DNA from: an uncultured Lachnospiraceae bacterium
GTDB taxonomy: Bacteria > Bacillota > Clostridia > Lachnospirales > Lachnospiraceae
Direction of reading: 5' to 3'
NCBI GenBank assembly: GCA_946546945.1
Contig: CAMNOU010000005.1
Location: 62,001-126,000 of the forward strand
Length of the DNA: 64,000 bases
Program-made: the position numbers and the translations under genes
Shown here: one piece after another, positions 8,256 to 17,259 of the stretch
Layout: each line of letters opens with the position of its first letter
How positions within the stretch are numbered: the first letter of the stretch is position 1
Notes under the pieces: generated by a model
What the model was told of the DNA's origin: nothing
The model's input: the letters and a program-made list of their open reading frames with translations, nothing else
Database searches by the model: none

Positions 8256-11200
8256 GCTTCCTTGCCTCCTTCCCACTTGCGCACTTCCACAAGACAGGAA
8301 TTTGCGCTCATGCCGTGTGCCTGTTTCACAATAAAACGTTTATTTGTCAGATTGTTGATACATCCGTTCTTCTCTACGACTCCCTCTCCTCCGGGCTCGC
8401 CAAGGGCGATATAATCCGCGCAGGATTCATAGGAATGAACCGTTCCCTCCGGGAGACGCTCTGTCAGCTGCAGGCCGCAGAGAACGTTTCCTCTGTCATT
8501 ATATACTTCAACGATATCGCCCTCTTTCAGGCCGCGCGCCTCGGCGTCTTTCGGATTCATCCGGAAGATCCAGTAGCGGAATCCGTCGATCAGCATACGA
8601 TGCTCGTCGATATCATTGATATTGGAATTCTTGCTGTCTCCCATGGTATGGAAGCTGTACTTCGGATGCGGAGAAATCAGCTGGAGCGGATACTTCGCAT
8701 ACAGTTCAGACTTCGTTCCTTCCCAGGACTCGTGGTACTTGCAGATCGGCTCACGCTCATCATCATCCGGATCAAAGCGCTTCAGTGTCTGTGCTTCAAA
8801 CTCATACAGGCCGGAAGGTGTCTGCAGACCCTCTCCGTATTTTCCGTAATATTCGGACGGAAGCGGGGTCAGCTCCGGTGTGTCTTTCTTGATTCCTTTT
8901 GCGAACCAGCTGAAGGCTACCGGATCTCTTCTGTTTGCCGGAAGCGGCGGTACGACATAGTATCCCTTCTGAAGCAGAGACTTCCAGGTAATTTTCTTCT
9001 TCAGATCGGTCGCATTAAAGTAACGTCTTGCCCAGTCATAATCTGAATTTCCCTCTGAAAATACCTGCCATAATCCAAGCTTGTTTGCCACTGCCTGATA
9101 AATATCGAAATCTGATTTGGACTCGCCGAGCGGTTCAATACATTTATGCTGGATAAAGCAGATTCTGTGGTTGTTCTGCAGATAGGATTTCTCAATATAT
9201 CCTCCGCAGTTTCCGGATTCCGCGATATCCCAGCGCTCGAAGTTCGTGCAGGCCGGAAGAATGATATCCGCAAATCTGGTCTCGCCCTCGAACCAGATGG
9301 ACTGGTTGACAACGAACTCCAGACTGTCTGTGCGGTACATCTGCGCAAAACGTTTGGACTGCGGCTGGGTTCCGATGTGGGATCCGCCGTACTTCCAGTA
9401 CATTTTGACCGGATTGTGTCCGGGAGCAGGATATACCGTCTTCGTAAACTGCCCGACTACGGAATAGACCGGCATATTGTGTGCCTCCGCATGCTTCTCG
9501 ATAATCGCTTCCGGAATGCGAAGACGGGGAATCTGCTGGATCGCAGAACTTACTGACGGAGACTGCGGCATACGGTTGTAAAGCGCAACGCCGGCACCGC
9601 TGCCGATGAAGTCGCCGGAAAAACCGCCGTCCGCATAGCCCGGGAACCAGAATTTGGTGTCAAGAGGCGTACCGTACTGAAGTCCTCCGAAGTTAATGCC
9701 CGGCTTTCCGCATCCCTGCATAAATACCAGACAGGTCATGGCTGTTGCCCAGTCGGTACCAAATGCTGTACGGCATGCTCCGCCGAAGCAGGTGATTCCG
9801 CCGCAGGCAAGATAGGTCTTATTGCGTGCCCACTCCTGTGCAAGTGCGCGGACGGTTCTTGCGGGGACTCCTGTGATCGGCTCCTGCCATTCCGGAGTTT
9901 TCGGAATTCCGTCATCCTCACCGAGAACGTAAGACTGCCATTTTTCAAATCCATAGGTTCTGGTGGCTACATATTCTTTATCATAAGTGCCTTCATTCAT
10001 CCACACATTCGCGATTGCGATGGCCATCGCTGTGTCCGTGCCCGGCTTCGGCGCGATCCATCTGCCCGGCACAAATGCCGCCGTTGCATTCTGATACGGA
10101 TCGATATGTACGACCTTCATGCCAAGCTCCTTGATCCAGGAACGGCGGATCGTACCTTCCTGCGCGCCGTATACACCGGCTGTTGACTCGGGATCAGAAG
10201 ACCAGAAAACGATCATATCCGCATTCTGCATACAGTCTTCTACCGTGCTGTAAGGCTCGCAGCCGCCGTTTCTGGCGGAACCGCCGTAATGGTGCATGGC
10301 ACCCCAGGCAAATCCTTCCCAGCTGTCCGGATTCAGACAGGCAGTCGTAGCTCCGATTACGTTGAAGAAACGCTTTGAAGCGCTCAGATAATAACCGATA
10401 TTTCCCCAGGTATGATGAGAACCGCTGGTGTGGAAAACAGAGCCCGGTCCATTTTCCCGGCGCACACGGATGATTTCCTTTGCCACAATATCAACCGCCT
10501 CATCCCACGAGATTCTCTCATAGCCGGAAACACCGCGGTTCTCCGGATGGCGCTCCCCGTCCGGATCAAAATCGACACGTTTCATCGGATAAAGAATTCT
10601 GTCTTCAGAATAAATCAGCGATTTCCAGAACGCATACGGTGCAACCGTCGCACGGCGCGGCGGCGTAAACTTTTTGCCCTTCGCCATAATTGTCCAGGGC
10701 TGTGCGTCCTCCTCGTCAAAATCGATGGGCGTAATGCGCACGATTTTTCCGTCTTTTACATAAACAAAGACCGGACCTCCGTTTGTCGCATTGACATACC
10801 GGGTCTCTCCGTTCGGCATCTTTGTGCCGTAATTCTTCAGGTACAGAACGTCAAAGGCAAATACCTTTAACAAAAGACCGGAAAACCACATAGCGTCCTC
10901 ATCCGGTCCGTTCAGCGCCAGAGCCCCCGCTTTCGCTGCGTTGACAAACTCTGTCTGATTGCCGGCCATCATTCCTGTCATGACACGCATGGCAAGCTGC
11001 TCCTCGGAGAACACCATATCCACGGTGGAATCTCCGAAAACGCCGTTCCTTCCGGACACCTTCCCATCCTTAAAGATGATCTGGCGGCCAGCCGTGCTGT
11101 CCTCGATCCGGATCTGGACCTTCAGATCCTTATCTGCCCACTCCTTCTCAAATTCAGGAGACGCCTTTGCCAGGCCGGCCAGGATCTTGTCCAGCATGAA

Positions 11201-11311
11201 CAATGTACCGCTAAGCGCTGTCTTGTTCAGCGATTTTGCGCTTCTGTTTCCGAGTAAGTTCTTTACAACGGAAGCATTCGCCTTCACATTGTCGATGTAC
11301 TTGTTACCCAT
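8252..11311 (-). CDS. Molybdopterin oxidoreductase, transhydroxylase (AthL)-like, with N-terminal SCP2-like domain
   Basis: A 1019-residue protein in two parts. From about residue 165 onward it resembles, along its whole length, the large subunit of pyrogallol-phloroglucinol transhydroxylase, a bis-MGD enzyme of the DMSO reductase family. The probable Mo-binding serine with preceding Asp is in NPDSWEGF (residues about 327-334), and a conserved active-site His is in SHHTWGNIGY (about residue 299). The N-terminal 150 residues are an extra module resembling a sterol-carrier-protein-2 domain (hydrophobic strand pairs ending IIFKDGKVSGR, then a MRVMTGMMAGNQ helix region). No Tat signal is present. 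AAGGAGG lies 7 bases before ATG 11311; the upstream in-frame start at 11377 lacks one. The substrate is unknown: transhydroxylation, aromatic dehydroxylation or reduction are all possible. First gene of the redox operon. Confidence 0.85.
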   Translation of the reverse strand: MGNKYIDNVKANASVVKNLLGNRSAKSLNKTALSGTLFMLDKILAGLAKASPEFEKEWADKDLKVQIRIEDSTAGRQIIFKDGKVSGRNGVFGDSTVDMVFSEEQLAMRVMTGMMAGNQTEFVNAAKAGALALNGPDEDAMWFSGLLLKVFAFDVLYLKNYGTKMPNGETRYVNATNGGPVFVYVKDGKIVRITPIDFDEEDAQPWTIMAKGKKFTPPRRATVAPYAFWKSLIYSEDRILYPMKRVDFDPDGERHPENRGVSGYERISWDEAVDIVAKEIIRVRRENGPGSVFHTSGSHHTWGNIGYYLSASKRFFNVIGATTACLNPDSWEGFAWGAMHHYGGSARNGGCEPYSTVEDCMQNADMIVFWSSDPESTAGVYGAQEGTIRRSWIKELGMKVVHIDPYQNATAAFVPGRWIAPKPGTDTAMAIAIANVWMNEGTYDKEYVATRTYGFEKWQSYVLGEDDGIPKTPEWQEPITGVPARTVRALAQEWARNKTYLACGGITCFGGACRTAFGTDWATAMTCLVFMQGCGKPGINFGGLQYGTPLDTKFWFPGYADGGFSGDFIGSGAGVALYNRMPQSPSVSSAIQQIPRLRIPEAIIEKHAEAHNMPVYSVVGQFTKTVYPAPGHNPVKMYWKYGGSHIGTQPQSKRFAQMYRTDSLEFVVNQSIWFEGETRFADIILPACTNFERWDIAESGNCGGYIEKSYLQNNHRICFIQHKCIEPLGESKSDFDIYQAVANKLGLWQVFSEGNSDYDWARRYFNATDLKKKITWKSLLQKGYYVVPPLPANRRDPVAFSWFAKGIKKDTPELTPLPSEYYGKYGEGLQTPSGLYEFEAQTLKRFDPDDDEREPICKYHESWEGTKSELYAKYPLQLISPHPKYSFHTMGDSKNSNINDIDEHRMLIDGFRYWIFRMNPKDAEARGLKEGDIVEVYNDRGNVLCGLQLTERLPEGTVHSYESCADYIALGEPGGEGVVEKNGCINNLTNKRFIVKQAHGMSANSCLVEVRKWEGGKEA

Positions 11312-11355
11312 ACATACTCCTCCTTGTTCTCTAAATATTCTCTCTATAATTCCAG

Positions 11356-11387
11356 TTGTATTCGTATTGTATACCAAAAATTTGTAT
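11356..11387 (-). promoter_or_regulatory. TTGTAT direct repeats in the leader region of the molybdoenzyme operon
   Basis: Three plus-strand copies of TTGTAT start at 11356, 11367 and 11382, 45-76 bases upstream of the start codon at 11311. The first two are one helical turn apart. This may be an operator for a regulator of the redox operon; no regulator gene is adjacent. The motif is short and AT-rich, so chance is possible. Confidence 0.3.
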
Positions 11388-11400
11388 GAAAAGCATTCTG

Positions 11401-11646
11401 TTACTGCTGATCCTTATAGAACCTTTCATATTCATTGTCTCTGTCCAGGACCTCAGCAATGACCTGCTTTAACTGATCAGCAAATCTCCTGCCGTTCTCC
11501 AGATCCCCATTCGTCCCGTGATAAGCCGTCACGTTAATAATGGTATTGATCATCACCATCATTTCATCCGCAAAATGCTCAACCGAGTTGAATCTGGTAT
11601 CCAGCTCGATCTCATTTTTCTCTACATCCAGTTTTACATTAATCAT
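11401..11646 (-). CDS. Hypothetical 81-residue protein
   Basis: A small acidic, probably all-helical protein beginning MINVKLDVEKNEIELDTRFNS and rich in Met and Ile in the middle. A longer in-frame version from 11757 lacks a ribosome site, whereas AAGAGGT lies 7 bases before ATG 11646. No membrane segment or known motif. It precedes the molybdoenzyme operon in the same direction, 90 bases upstream of its start codon, and could be co-transcribed. Confidence 0.55.
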   Translation of the reverse strand: MINVKLDVEKNEIELDTRFNSVEHFADEMMVMINTIINVTAYHGTNGDLENGRRFADQLKQVIAEVLDRDNEYERFYKDQQ

Positions 11647-11827
11647 ATAGATACCTCTTAGATTCCTTTCATATACCTTATCACATCTTCTGTGTGATTG
11701 TAAAGTCATTTTTGGGGAGTGTCGGAATACTTCATTATGCCAAAATTGCATACTCACATCCTCATATCAGCATACTGACAATACACCGGTATATCATCCG
11801 CATTTACCGTCCCGTACGAAGTGGTGA

Positions 11828-11856
11828 TTTACAGATTATGCTTCCTTTGTTATACT
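11828..11856 (+). promoter_or_regulatory. Sigma-A type promoter for the MBL-fold gene
   Basis: TTTACA (11828-11833), a 17-base spacer and TATACT (11851-11856), about 75 bases before the start codon at 11932. Good fit to the vegetative consensus. Confidence 0.7.
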
Positions 11857-11931
11857 AAAACAATACCTGCACAATTCCCGGTCCTGAAATAAGTCGACAT
11901 CATCCATGAGCTAAAAAGGAGAAGAAAACAA

Positions 11932-12651
11932 ATGAAAATTACTTACCTTGGACACAGCGGTTTTCTGGTTGAGACACAGACATCTTACTTCGTATTCGAT
12001 TACATCCGCGGCAGCCTTCCGGAATTTGATCCGGACAAAGCTCTCTATGTGTTCGCCAGCCATGCGCATCACGACCACTGGATTCCGGAGATTTTCTCTG
12101 ACAGGCAGCTGAAAAAGGCAAACTGTTTTCTGCTGGGATTTGATATCCGGGAACCTTTTGACAAAATGGCTGCACAGAATCCGTCCCTTCAGGATCTGCC
12201 TGTACACTGGGCACATCCGCAGCAGGAGATCCGGACCGATGATTTCGTGTGTACTCCGCTTCTGTCCACGGATGAGGGCGTTGCCTTTCTGATCCGGACC
12301 GGTCAGGAGACCATCTATCATGCCGGAGACCTCAACTGGTGGCACTGGAACGGCGATCCGGCTGAGCGGAACATGGAACGGGAACAGAATTTCAAACGCG
12401 AAATCGACCGTCTGAAGGGCATCCGCATGGATGCGGCCTTTGTCCCGCTGGATCCGCGCCTGGAAGACGCATACCGCTTCTGTATGGATTATTGTCTTGA
12501 GACGCTTGAGGCAGACCACGTCTTTCCGATGCATTTCTGGAAAAATCATACTCTCTGCAGGAACTATCACGACTCTCTGAAAGAGGCGCATCCTGACTGG
12601 TACGAGAGATTTATTCCGATTACCAGTGAACCGGAACATTTTTCAATCTGA
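11932..12651 (+). CDS. Metallo-beta-lactamase-fold hydrolase
   Basis: A 239-residue protein starting MKITYLGHSGFLVET with the metal-binding motif HAHHDHW (about residues 43-49). Further histidines occur at YHAGDLNWWHW and in FPMHFW near the C-terminus. The layout resembles UlaG-like or general Zn-dependent MBL-fold hydrolases of about 230 residues. Substrate unknown. Monocistronic: it has its own promoter upstream and a strong terminator just after the stop. Confidence 0.85.
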   Translation: MKITYLGHSGFLVETQTSYFVFDYIRGSLPEFDPDKALYVFASHAHHDHWIPEIFSDRQLKKANCFLLGFDIREPFDKMAAQNPSLQDLPVHWAHPQQEIRTDDFVCTPLLSTDEGVAFLIRTGQETIYHAGDLNWWHWNGDPAERNMEREQNFKREIDRLKGIRMDAAFVPLDPRLEDAYRFCMDYCLETLEADHVFPMHFWKNHTLCRNYHDSLKEAHPDWYERFIPITSEPEHFSI

Positions 12652-12656
12652 GCGCA

Positions 12657-12692
12657 AGAGCCGCCCGCATACATGCGGCCGGCTCTTTTTTT
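12657..12692 (+). terminator. Rho-independent terminator
   Basis: An imperfect hairpin AGAGCCG-c-CCGCAT / ATGCGG-c-CGGCTCT followed by seven T on the plus strand, directly after the MBL gene. Confidence 0.9.
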
Positions 12693-12767
12693 ACAATTGT
12701 TTTTTCCCCGGATCCTGTATATAATGACTTCTATATGTCAATTACGCGGCAGAGGAGTTTTCATTTT

Positions 12768-14165
12768 ATGAATACAAAAACAAACTGGAAAGAAAAATAC
12801 CTTGGCGACAAAGCCTTTTATATACGAGTGCTGAAGCTTGTGATTCCCATGATTCTGCAGGCCGGGATCACGAATTTTGTCAGCCTTCTGGACAATATTA
12901 TGGTGGGCCAGATCGGTACCGCGCAGATGAGCGGTGTCTCCATCGTCAATCAATATGTCTTCATCTTTAATCTGACCGTTTTCGGCGCGGTTTCCGGGCC
13001 GAGCATTTTCGGCGCGCAGTTTTTCGGCAAAGGGGATCATGAGGGGCAGAAATATACCTTCCGCTTCCGTCTGCTGATCAGCATTCTGATCATTCTCGCC
13101 GGTATTGCCGTTTTTGTTTCCCTGGATACACAGATGATTTCTCTGTTCCTGAGCAAAAACGATGCGCCTTCACTGGTGCAGGCGACGCTGAATTACGGTC
13201 TGGATTACATGTCCGTCATCACGCTGAGCCTGATTCCCTTCTGCATCGGGCAGGCTTACGCCAGCGTGATCAGAGAATGCGGGGAGACACAGATCCCCAT
13301 GATCGCGTCTTTTTCTGCTGTCGGCGTCAATCTGTTTCTGGACTACAGCCTGATCTTCGGAAATTTCGGAATGCCTGCGCTGGGCGTTCGGGGCGCCGCG
13401 ATCGCTACCGTGATCGCAAAAATCACGGAAGCCCTCGTCATGATTCTGTGGGCGCATACGCACAGGGAGAAAAACCGTTATATTGACGGACTTTTCCGAA
13501 ACTTCCATATTCCGAAGGATCTGACGAAAGAGATGATTAAAAAGGGGCTTCCTCTTCTGTGCAACGAATTCATGTGGGCCGCCGGAATGTCGCTGATCGC
13601 ACAATGCTACTCCGTGCGCGGTCTGGATGTCGTGGCCGCCCGCAACATCGCCAGCACCTTAAACAACATGTTCAATGTCGTATTCATACAGATGGGCGCC
13701 AGCATCGGAATCATCATCGGACAGATCCTGGGCGCGGGCAAAAGAAAAGAAGCCCGTGCTGTGAACACAAAGCTTCTGTTTTTTACAATGATCGTTTCTA
13801 CGGTGATCGGACTTTGCATGCTTCCGCTCGCAGCAGTCTTCCCGACCATCTACAATACGGAAACTGCCGTCCGCTCACTGGCATCCTATATGATTGTCAT
13901 TCAGGCACTCGCCACCCCGATGTGGACCTACACAAATGCCTGCTACTTTGTCCTGCGGTGCGGAGGCCGGACCGGCATCACCTTTTTGTTTGATTTCGTT
14001 TTCACCTGGGCTGTCATGATTCCCCTGGCTTTCCTGCTCACACATCTGACATCGATGGATATCCATCTGCTGTTTTTCATCGTGACCTTTTCCGAAATGC
14101 TGAAGGTCGCGGTCGGCTACTTCATGGTGCGAAGCGATATCTGGGTCAATACGATCGTCGACTGA
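12768..14165 (+). CDS. MATE family multidrug/cation efflux transporter
   Basis: A 465-residue polytopic membrane protein with about 12 hydrophobic helices. MATE features include the N-terminal half IPMILQAGITNFVSLLDNIMVGQIGTAQMSG and the related repeat ALPLLCNEF-type start of the second half near residue 255. It should export drugs or metabolites in exchange for Na+ or H+. ATG 12768 is preferred over the upstream in-frame ATG 12735 because a GAGGAG ribosome site lies between the two. Convergent with the AGCS symporter gene. Confidence 0.9.
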   Translation: MNTKTNWKEKYLGDKAFYIRVLKLVIPMILQAGITNFVSLLDNIMVGQIGTAQMSGVSIVNQYVFIFNLTVFGAVSGPSIFGAQFFGKGDHEGQKYTFRFRLLISILIILAGIAVFVSLDTQMISLFLSKNDAPSLVQATLNYGLDYMSVITLSLIPFCIGQAYASVIRECGETQIPMIASFSAVGVNLFLDYSLIFGNFGMPALGVRGAAIATVIAKITEALVMILWAHTHREKNRYIDGLFRNFHIPKDLTKEMIKKGLPLLCNEFMWAAGMSLIAQCYSVRGLDVVAARNIASTLNNMFNVVFIQMGASIGIIIGQILGAGKRKEARAVNTKLLFFTMIVSTVIGLCMLPLAAVFPTIYNTETAVRSLASYMIVIQALATPMWTYTNACYFVLRCGGRTGITFLFDFVFTWAVMIPLAFLLTHLTSMDIHLLFFIVTFSEMLKVAVGYFMVRSDIWVNTIVD

Positions 14166-14179
14166 GACAGATATTTCCC

Positions 14180-15610
14180 TCAGTCAGACTTCCGGCTGCC
14201 GAAAAATCTCCTGACCTCCTTTGCAACGACTCCGCTTAAGGCAAACAGGGCAATCATGTTCGGGATCGCCATCAGCCCGTTAAAGATATCTGCAATCCTC
14301 CATACTGCGCTGACCGTCATATAGGGTCCGATAAAGACGGCAAGAATATAAAGCGTACGGAATATTTTGATAGGCCTGCTCTTTCCCCCGGTCAGATACT
14401 CCAGACAGCGCTCGCTGTAGTAATCCCAGCCGAGGATGGTCGTAAACGCGAAAAATACCAGACACAGCATCAGGATAAAGCTCGCTACATGTTCGGGAAA
14501 CGGAAGTCCCTGCTGAAACGCATAGGTCGTTACCTGAACGCCTTCCAGTCCTTCCTGCTTCCATGCGCCGGTCAGGATAATGGAAAGGCCCGTCATCGTA
14601 CATAAAACGATGGTGTCGATAAAGGTTCCCGTCATGCTGACCAGTCCCTGACGCACCGGCTCGTGCGTCTGTGCCGCAGCCGCTGCAATCGGCGCGCTTC
14701 CAAGTCCGGCCTCATTCGAGAAGATTCCTCTCGCAATTCCATTCTGCATGGCAATCAGCATGGATCCCGCGATCCCGCCGGCTACCGCCCTGGGGCGAAA
14801 TGCTCCGACAACAATCTGGACGATTGCATCCGGGATGCGTGAGAGATTGCACAGAATCAGAATCACGACAAACACTACATAAATAATCGCCATGAACGGA
14901 ACAATAACCTGACTCACGCCGGCGATTCTTTTTACTCCGCCAAGGAGTACCAGCGCTACGACGAAGGCCAGTACCAGCGAGGAGATGACAACCGCCCAGG
15001 AGTATTCTCCAAACAGAGGAATCGCAATGGTATTCACTCCGTCCGGATCAAAAAAATTCAGGACCGCACTGGAAATCCCGTTTACCTGTGTAAAAGTACC
15101 AATGCCAAAGAGCCCGACACAGACTCCGAAAAAGGCGAACATCTTTGCCAGCCACTTCCACCGGGGCCCCATACCGCGCTCGATATAATAAAACGGTCCG
15201 CCGAGAGAATGCCCGGATTCGTCTACCTGGCGGTATTTTACAGCCAGAAGTCCTTCCGCAAATTTGGTCGCCATCCCAAAAAACGCGGCAACGATCATCC
15301 AGAACAGGGCGCCGGGTCCTCCGGCGGTCACGGCCGTTGCCACTCCGACAATATTTCCGGTACCGATGGTCGCGGAGAGCGCAGTACACAGCGCGCCGAA
15401 ACTGGAGATTTCTCCTTTTCCCCCCTCCTCATTCTTCACCATCCACTTCAAAGCCAGGGGGAGCTTTCGCACCTGCAGCAAACCGATCCGCGCAGTCAGC
15501 AAAATACCTCCCGCAAGGATCAGAACGATCAGCGGGATTCCCCACACATAATCATCCACCGTCTTCAGCATCGCATTGATCGTGTCAGCCGCATTCATAC
15601 TTCCACACAT
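14180..15610 (-). CDS. Na+:alanine/glycine symporter (AGCS family)
   Basis: A 476-residue polytopic protein with AGCS family signatures such as FGALCTALSATIGTGNIVGVATA and GGPGALFWMIVAAFFGMATKFAE near residues 66-115, and NEAGLGSAPIAAAAAQT near residue 300. It imports small neutral amino acids with Na+. A glycine riboswitch occupies its 5' leader, so glycine is the likely substrate or signal. Ribosome site AAAGGAAG is adjacent to the 3' end of the aptamer, which allows control of initiation. Confidence 0.92.
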   Translation of the reverse strand: MCGSMNAADTINAMLKTVDDYVWGIPLIVLILAGGILLTARIGLLQVRKLPLALKWMVKNEEGGKGEISSFGALCTALSATIGTGNIVGVATAVTAGGPGALFWMIVAAFFGMATKFAEGLLAVKYRQVDESGHSLGGPFYYIERGMGPRWKWLAKMFAFFGVCVGLFGIGTFTQVNGISSAVLNFFDPDGVNTIAIPLFGEYSWAVVISSLVLAFVVALVLLGGVKRIAGVSQVIVPFMAIIYVVFVVILILCNLSRIPDAIVQIVVGAFRPRAVAGGIAGSMLIAMQNGIARGIFSNEAGLGSAPIAAAAAQTHEPVRQGLVSMTGTFIDTIVLCTMTGLSIILTGAWKQEGLEGVQVTTYAFQQGLPFPEHVASFILMLCLVFFAFTTILGWDYYSERCLEYLTGGKSRPIKIFRTLYILAVFIGPYMTVSAVWRIADIFNGLMAIPNMIALFALSGVVAKEVRRFFGSRKSD

Positions 15611-15626
15611 ATTTTATTCTTCCTTT

Positions 15627-15780
15627 CTCTGTCCTTTTGCCTGAGAGTTTCCTGCCTGAACCTTTATACCCGGTACATACAGTTGCCCCTTCGGCACCCG
15701 TCCTGATTGATCTCATTAAACAAAGTCTCGCGAGATGACTTGAACTTATGACGGGATTCTCCAGAGTGCAATCCTCCGGC
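15627..15780 (-). promoter_or_regulatory. Glycine riboswitch (single aptamer) upstream of the AGCS symporter
   Basis: Read on the minus strand, the leader has the conserved glycine aptamer blocks in order: CACTCTGGAGAATCCCG (15753-15769), GTGCCGAAGGGGCAA, and AACTCTCAGGCAAAAGGACA ending near 15627. Only one full set of blocks is visible, so this is a singleton rather than a tandem aptamer; a GC-rich hairpin just upstream (about 15783-15808) may be a ghost aptamer. A long arm separates the first two blocks. The ribosome site follows within a few bases of the aptamer. Confidence 0.9.
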
Positions 15781-15827
15781 TGTCTCCTTATCGGATCCGG
15801 CCGGAATCCTATTGCCTCGTGTTATAA

Positions 15828-15856
15828 ATTTTAATAGAAAAACCAGTTAGTGTCAA
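15828..15856 (-). promoter_or_regulatory. Sigma-A promoter of the riboswitch-symporter transcript
   Basis: On the minus strand TTGACA (15856-15851), a 17-base spacer and TAAAAT (15833-15828) precede the riboswitch by about 45 bases. A perfect -35 box and near-perfect -10 box. Confidence 0.8.
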
Positions 15857-15879
15857 GGAACAATACCTTTCGCTTCCAA

Positions 15880-17217
15880 TCAGGCACATACAAAACCCCA
15901 GACCGCAACCAGAAGAAACATGGCAATCAGCGGAATCACGACAGAAACCACAAAAATATCCCGGTAGGAATCTTTGTGCGAACAGTGTGAGACCGCCAGA
16001 AGTGTGATCACGGCTCCGTTATGAGGCAGTTTATCCAGACTGCCTGCCGCGACAGACGCGACACGGTGAAGGATCTCCGGGCTTATTCCCATGCGCCCGG
16101 CCATGGCCAGATACTGGTCCGCAAAGGTCTCCAGCGCAATGGAAAGGCCTCCGGATGCCGATCCGGTCGCACCCGCGAGAACACTGGTGGAGATGGCCTC
16201 TGAAAACAACAGTGCGTGTGTGCCGGATGCCTGCCCGATCAAAAGAGCTGTCAGCAGGGCAAACCCCGGAACAATACGGATGACAGAACCGAATCCCACC
16301 GCACAGGCGGAATTCATGATGGCCGTGACAGATCCTTTTGCTCCTTCCGAAACCGCTGCCGGCAGTTCCCGCAGCTTGGAAGGATGGAACAGACTGCATA
16401 CCAGGATCCCCAGAATCAGGGAAACAACAATGTGCCACTTCAGTACATTCAGGGTGAGAAAAACCACCACCAGCGGTACCAGGCCGGACAGCCACATCCA
16501 GGCCGGCTCCTTTTTGGCATCCATGTTCTGTTCTTCAAACAGCGTATCATCCTCAAAACCAATTCCCAGGCTTCTCGCCTTTCTGACACGCCAGTCCAGA
16601 TACAGGTATCCGGGAACCGCGACCAGAAGCGTGGCAGCCAGTCCCAGCGCCGGAGCTGCAACGGCCGTTGTTCCGAAATACTCCATGGGGATCAGATTCT
16701 GAATCTGAGGCGACCCCGGAATCGAAGACATGGAAAACCCGAAAGACCCGAGAGCGATGACCGCCGGCAGATAGGTACGCGGAATGTTCGCTGCTCTGTA
16801 AATGGCATAGCCCATCGGATACATGATAAAGACAACGACAAAAAGGGACACGCCGCCGTAGGTCAGCAGCACGCAGGGAATGAAAACAGCCAGAACGACA
16901 AAACGCCTCCCCACAAGTCTCACGATCAGGTCCGCAAGCGCGCGGGCCGCGCCGGTCCGGTTCATCACCGTCCCGTAAATGGCGCCGAGCAGGAAAGCGG
17001 GAAACCAGGATATGAAATAGTCTCCCACTCCCTTCATATAATCAACAGTATAGGCAGACAGCAGTGTCCTGCCATCGCCGAGACCGGCCCCCAGCGCAAA
17101 GAGCGTCACCACAAATGCGCAAAGCGGCGCTGCCCAGATAATCGAGTGGCCTTTATAGGCCAGCAGGATCAGGAGCGCAAGACCGGCAAAAATCCCAATC
17201 AGCGACAATACTTCCAT
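15880..17217 (-). CDS. GntP family permease (gluconate/organic acid:H+ symporter type)
   Basis: A 445-residue membrane protein with about 12 hydrophobic segments. GntP-like features are ISWFPAFLLGAIYGTVMNRTGAARALAD near residue 90, the FGFSMSSIPGSPQIQNLIP segment near residue 158 and the C-terminal DKLPHNGAVITLLAV. GntP permeases carry gluconate, glycerate or related hydroxy acids. No catabolic partner gene is adjacent, so the substrate is undefined. It starts 42 bases after the MFS gene stop and is probably co-transcribed with it. Ribosome site is weak. Confidence 0.85.
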   Translation of the reverse strand: MEVLSLIGIFAGLALLILLAYKGHSIIWAAPLCAFVVTLFALGAGLGDGRTLLSAYTVDYMKGVGDYFISWFPAFLLGAIYGTVMNRTGAARALADLIVRLVGRRFVVLAVFIPCVLLTYGGVSLFVVVFIMYPMGYAIYRAANIPRTYLPAVIALGSFGFSMSSIPGSPQIQNLIPMEYFGTTAVAAPALGLAATLLVAVPGYLYLDWRVRKARSLGIGFEDDTLFEEQNMDAKKEPAWMWLSGLVPLVVVFLTLNVLKWHIVVSLILGILVCSLFHPSKLRELPAAVSEGAKGSVTAIMNSACAVGFGSVIRIVPGFALLTALLIGQASGTHALLFSEAISTSVLAGATGSASGGLSIALETFADQYLAMAGRMGISPEILHRVASVAAGSLDKLPHNGAVITLLAVSHCSHKDSYRDIFVVSVVIPLIAMFLLVAVWGFVCA

Positions 17218-17259
17218 ATTCCTATTTACTTACTCTTTCTCTTTTGTAAATTCAGTATT

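Noticed and set aside
8252-11311. DMSO/TMAO reductase (DmsA/TorA) identity
   Set aside because: No Tat signal, no DmsC-type anchor, and the partner has the AthS-type C-terminal beta domain; overall similarity is to transhydroxylase.
14158-14186. Terminator between the convergent MATE and AGCS genes
   Set aside because: A 7-bp inverted repeat (GACTGAG/CTCAGTC) exists but has no T-run on either strand and overlaps a stop codon.
15719-15740. AAAGTCTCGCGAGATGACTT as a third copy of the palindromic repeat
   Set aside because: It lies inside the glycine riboswitch arm and shares only a short GTCTCGCGAGA core, probably by chance.
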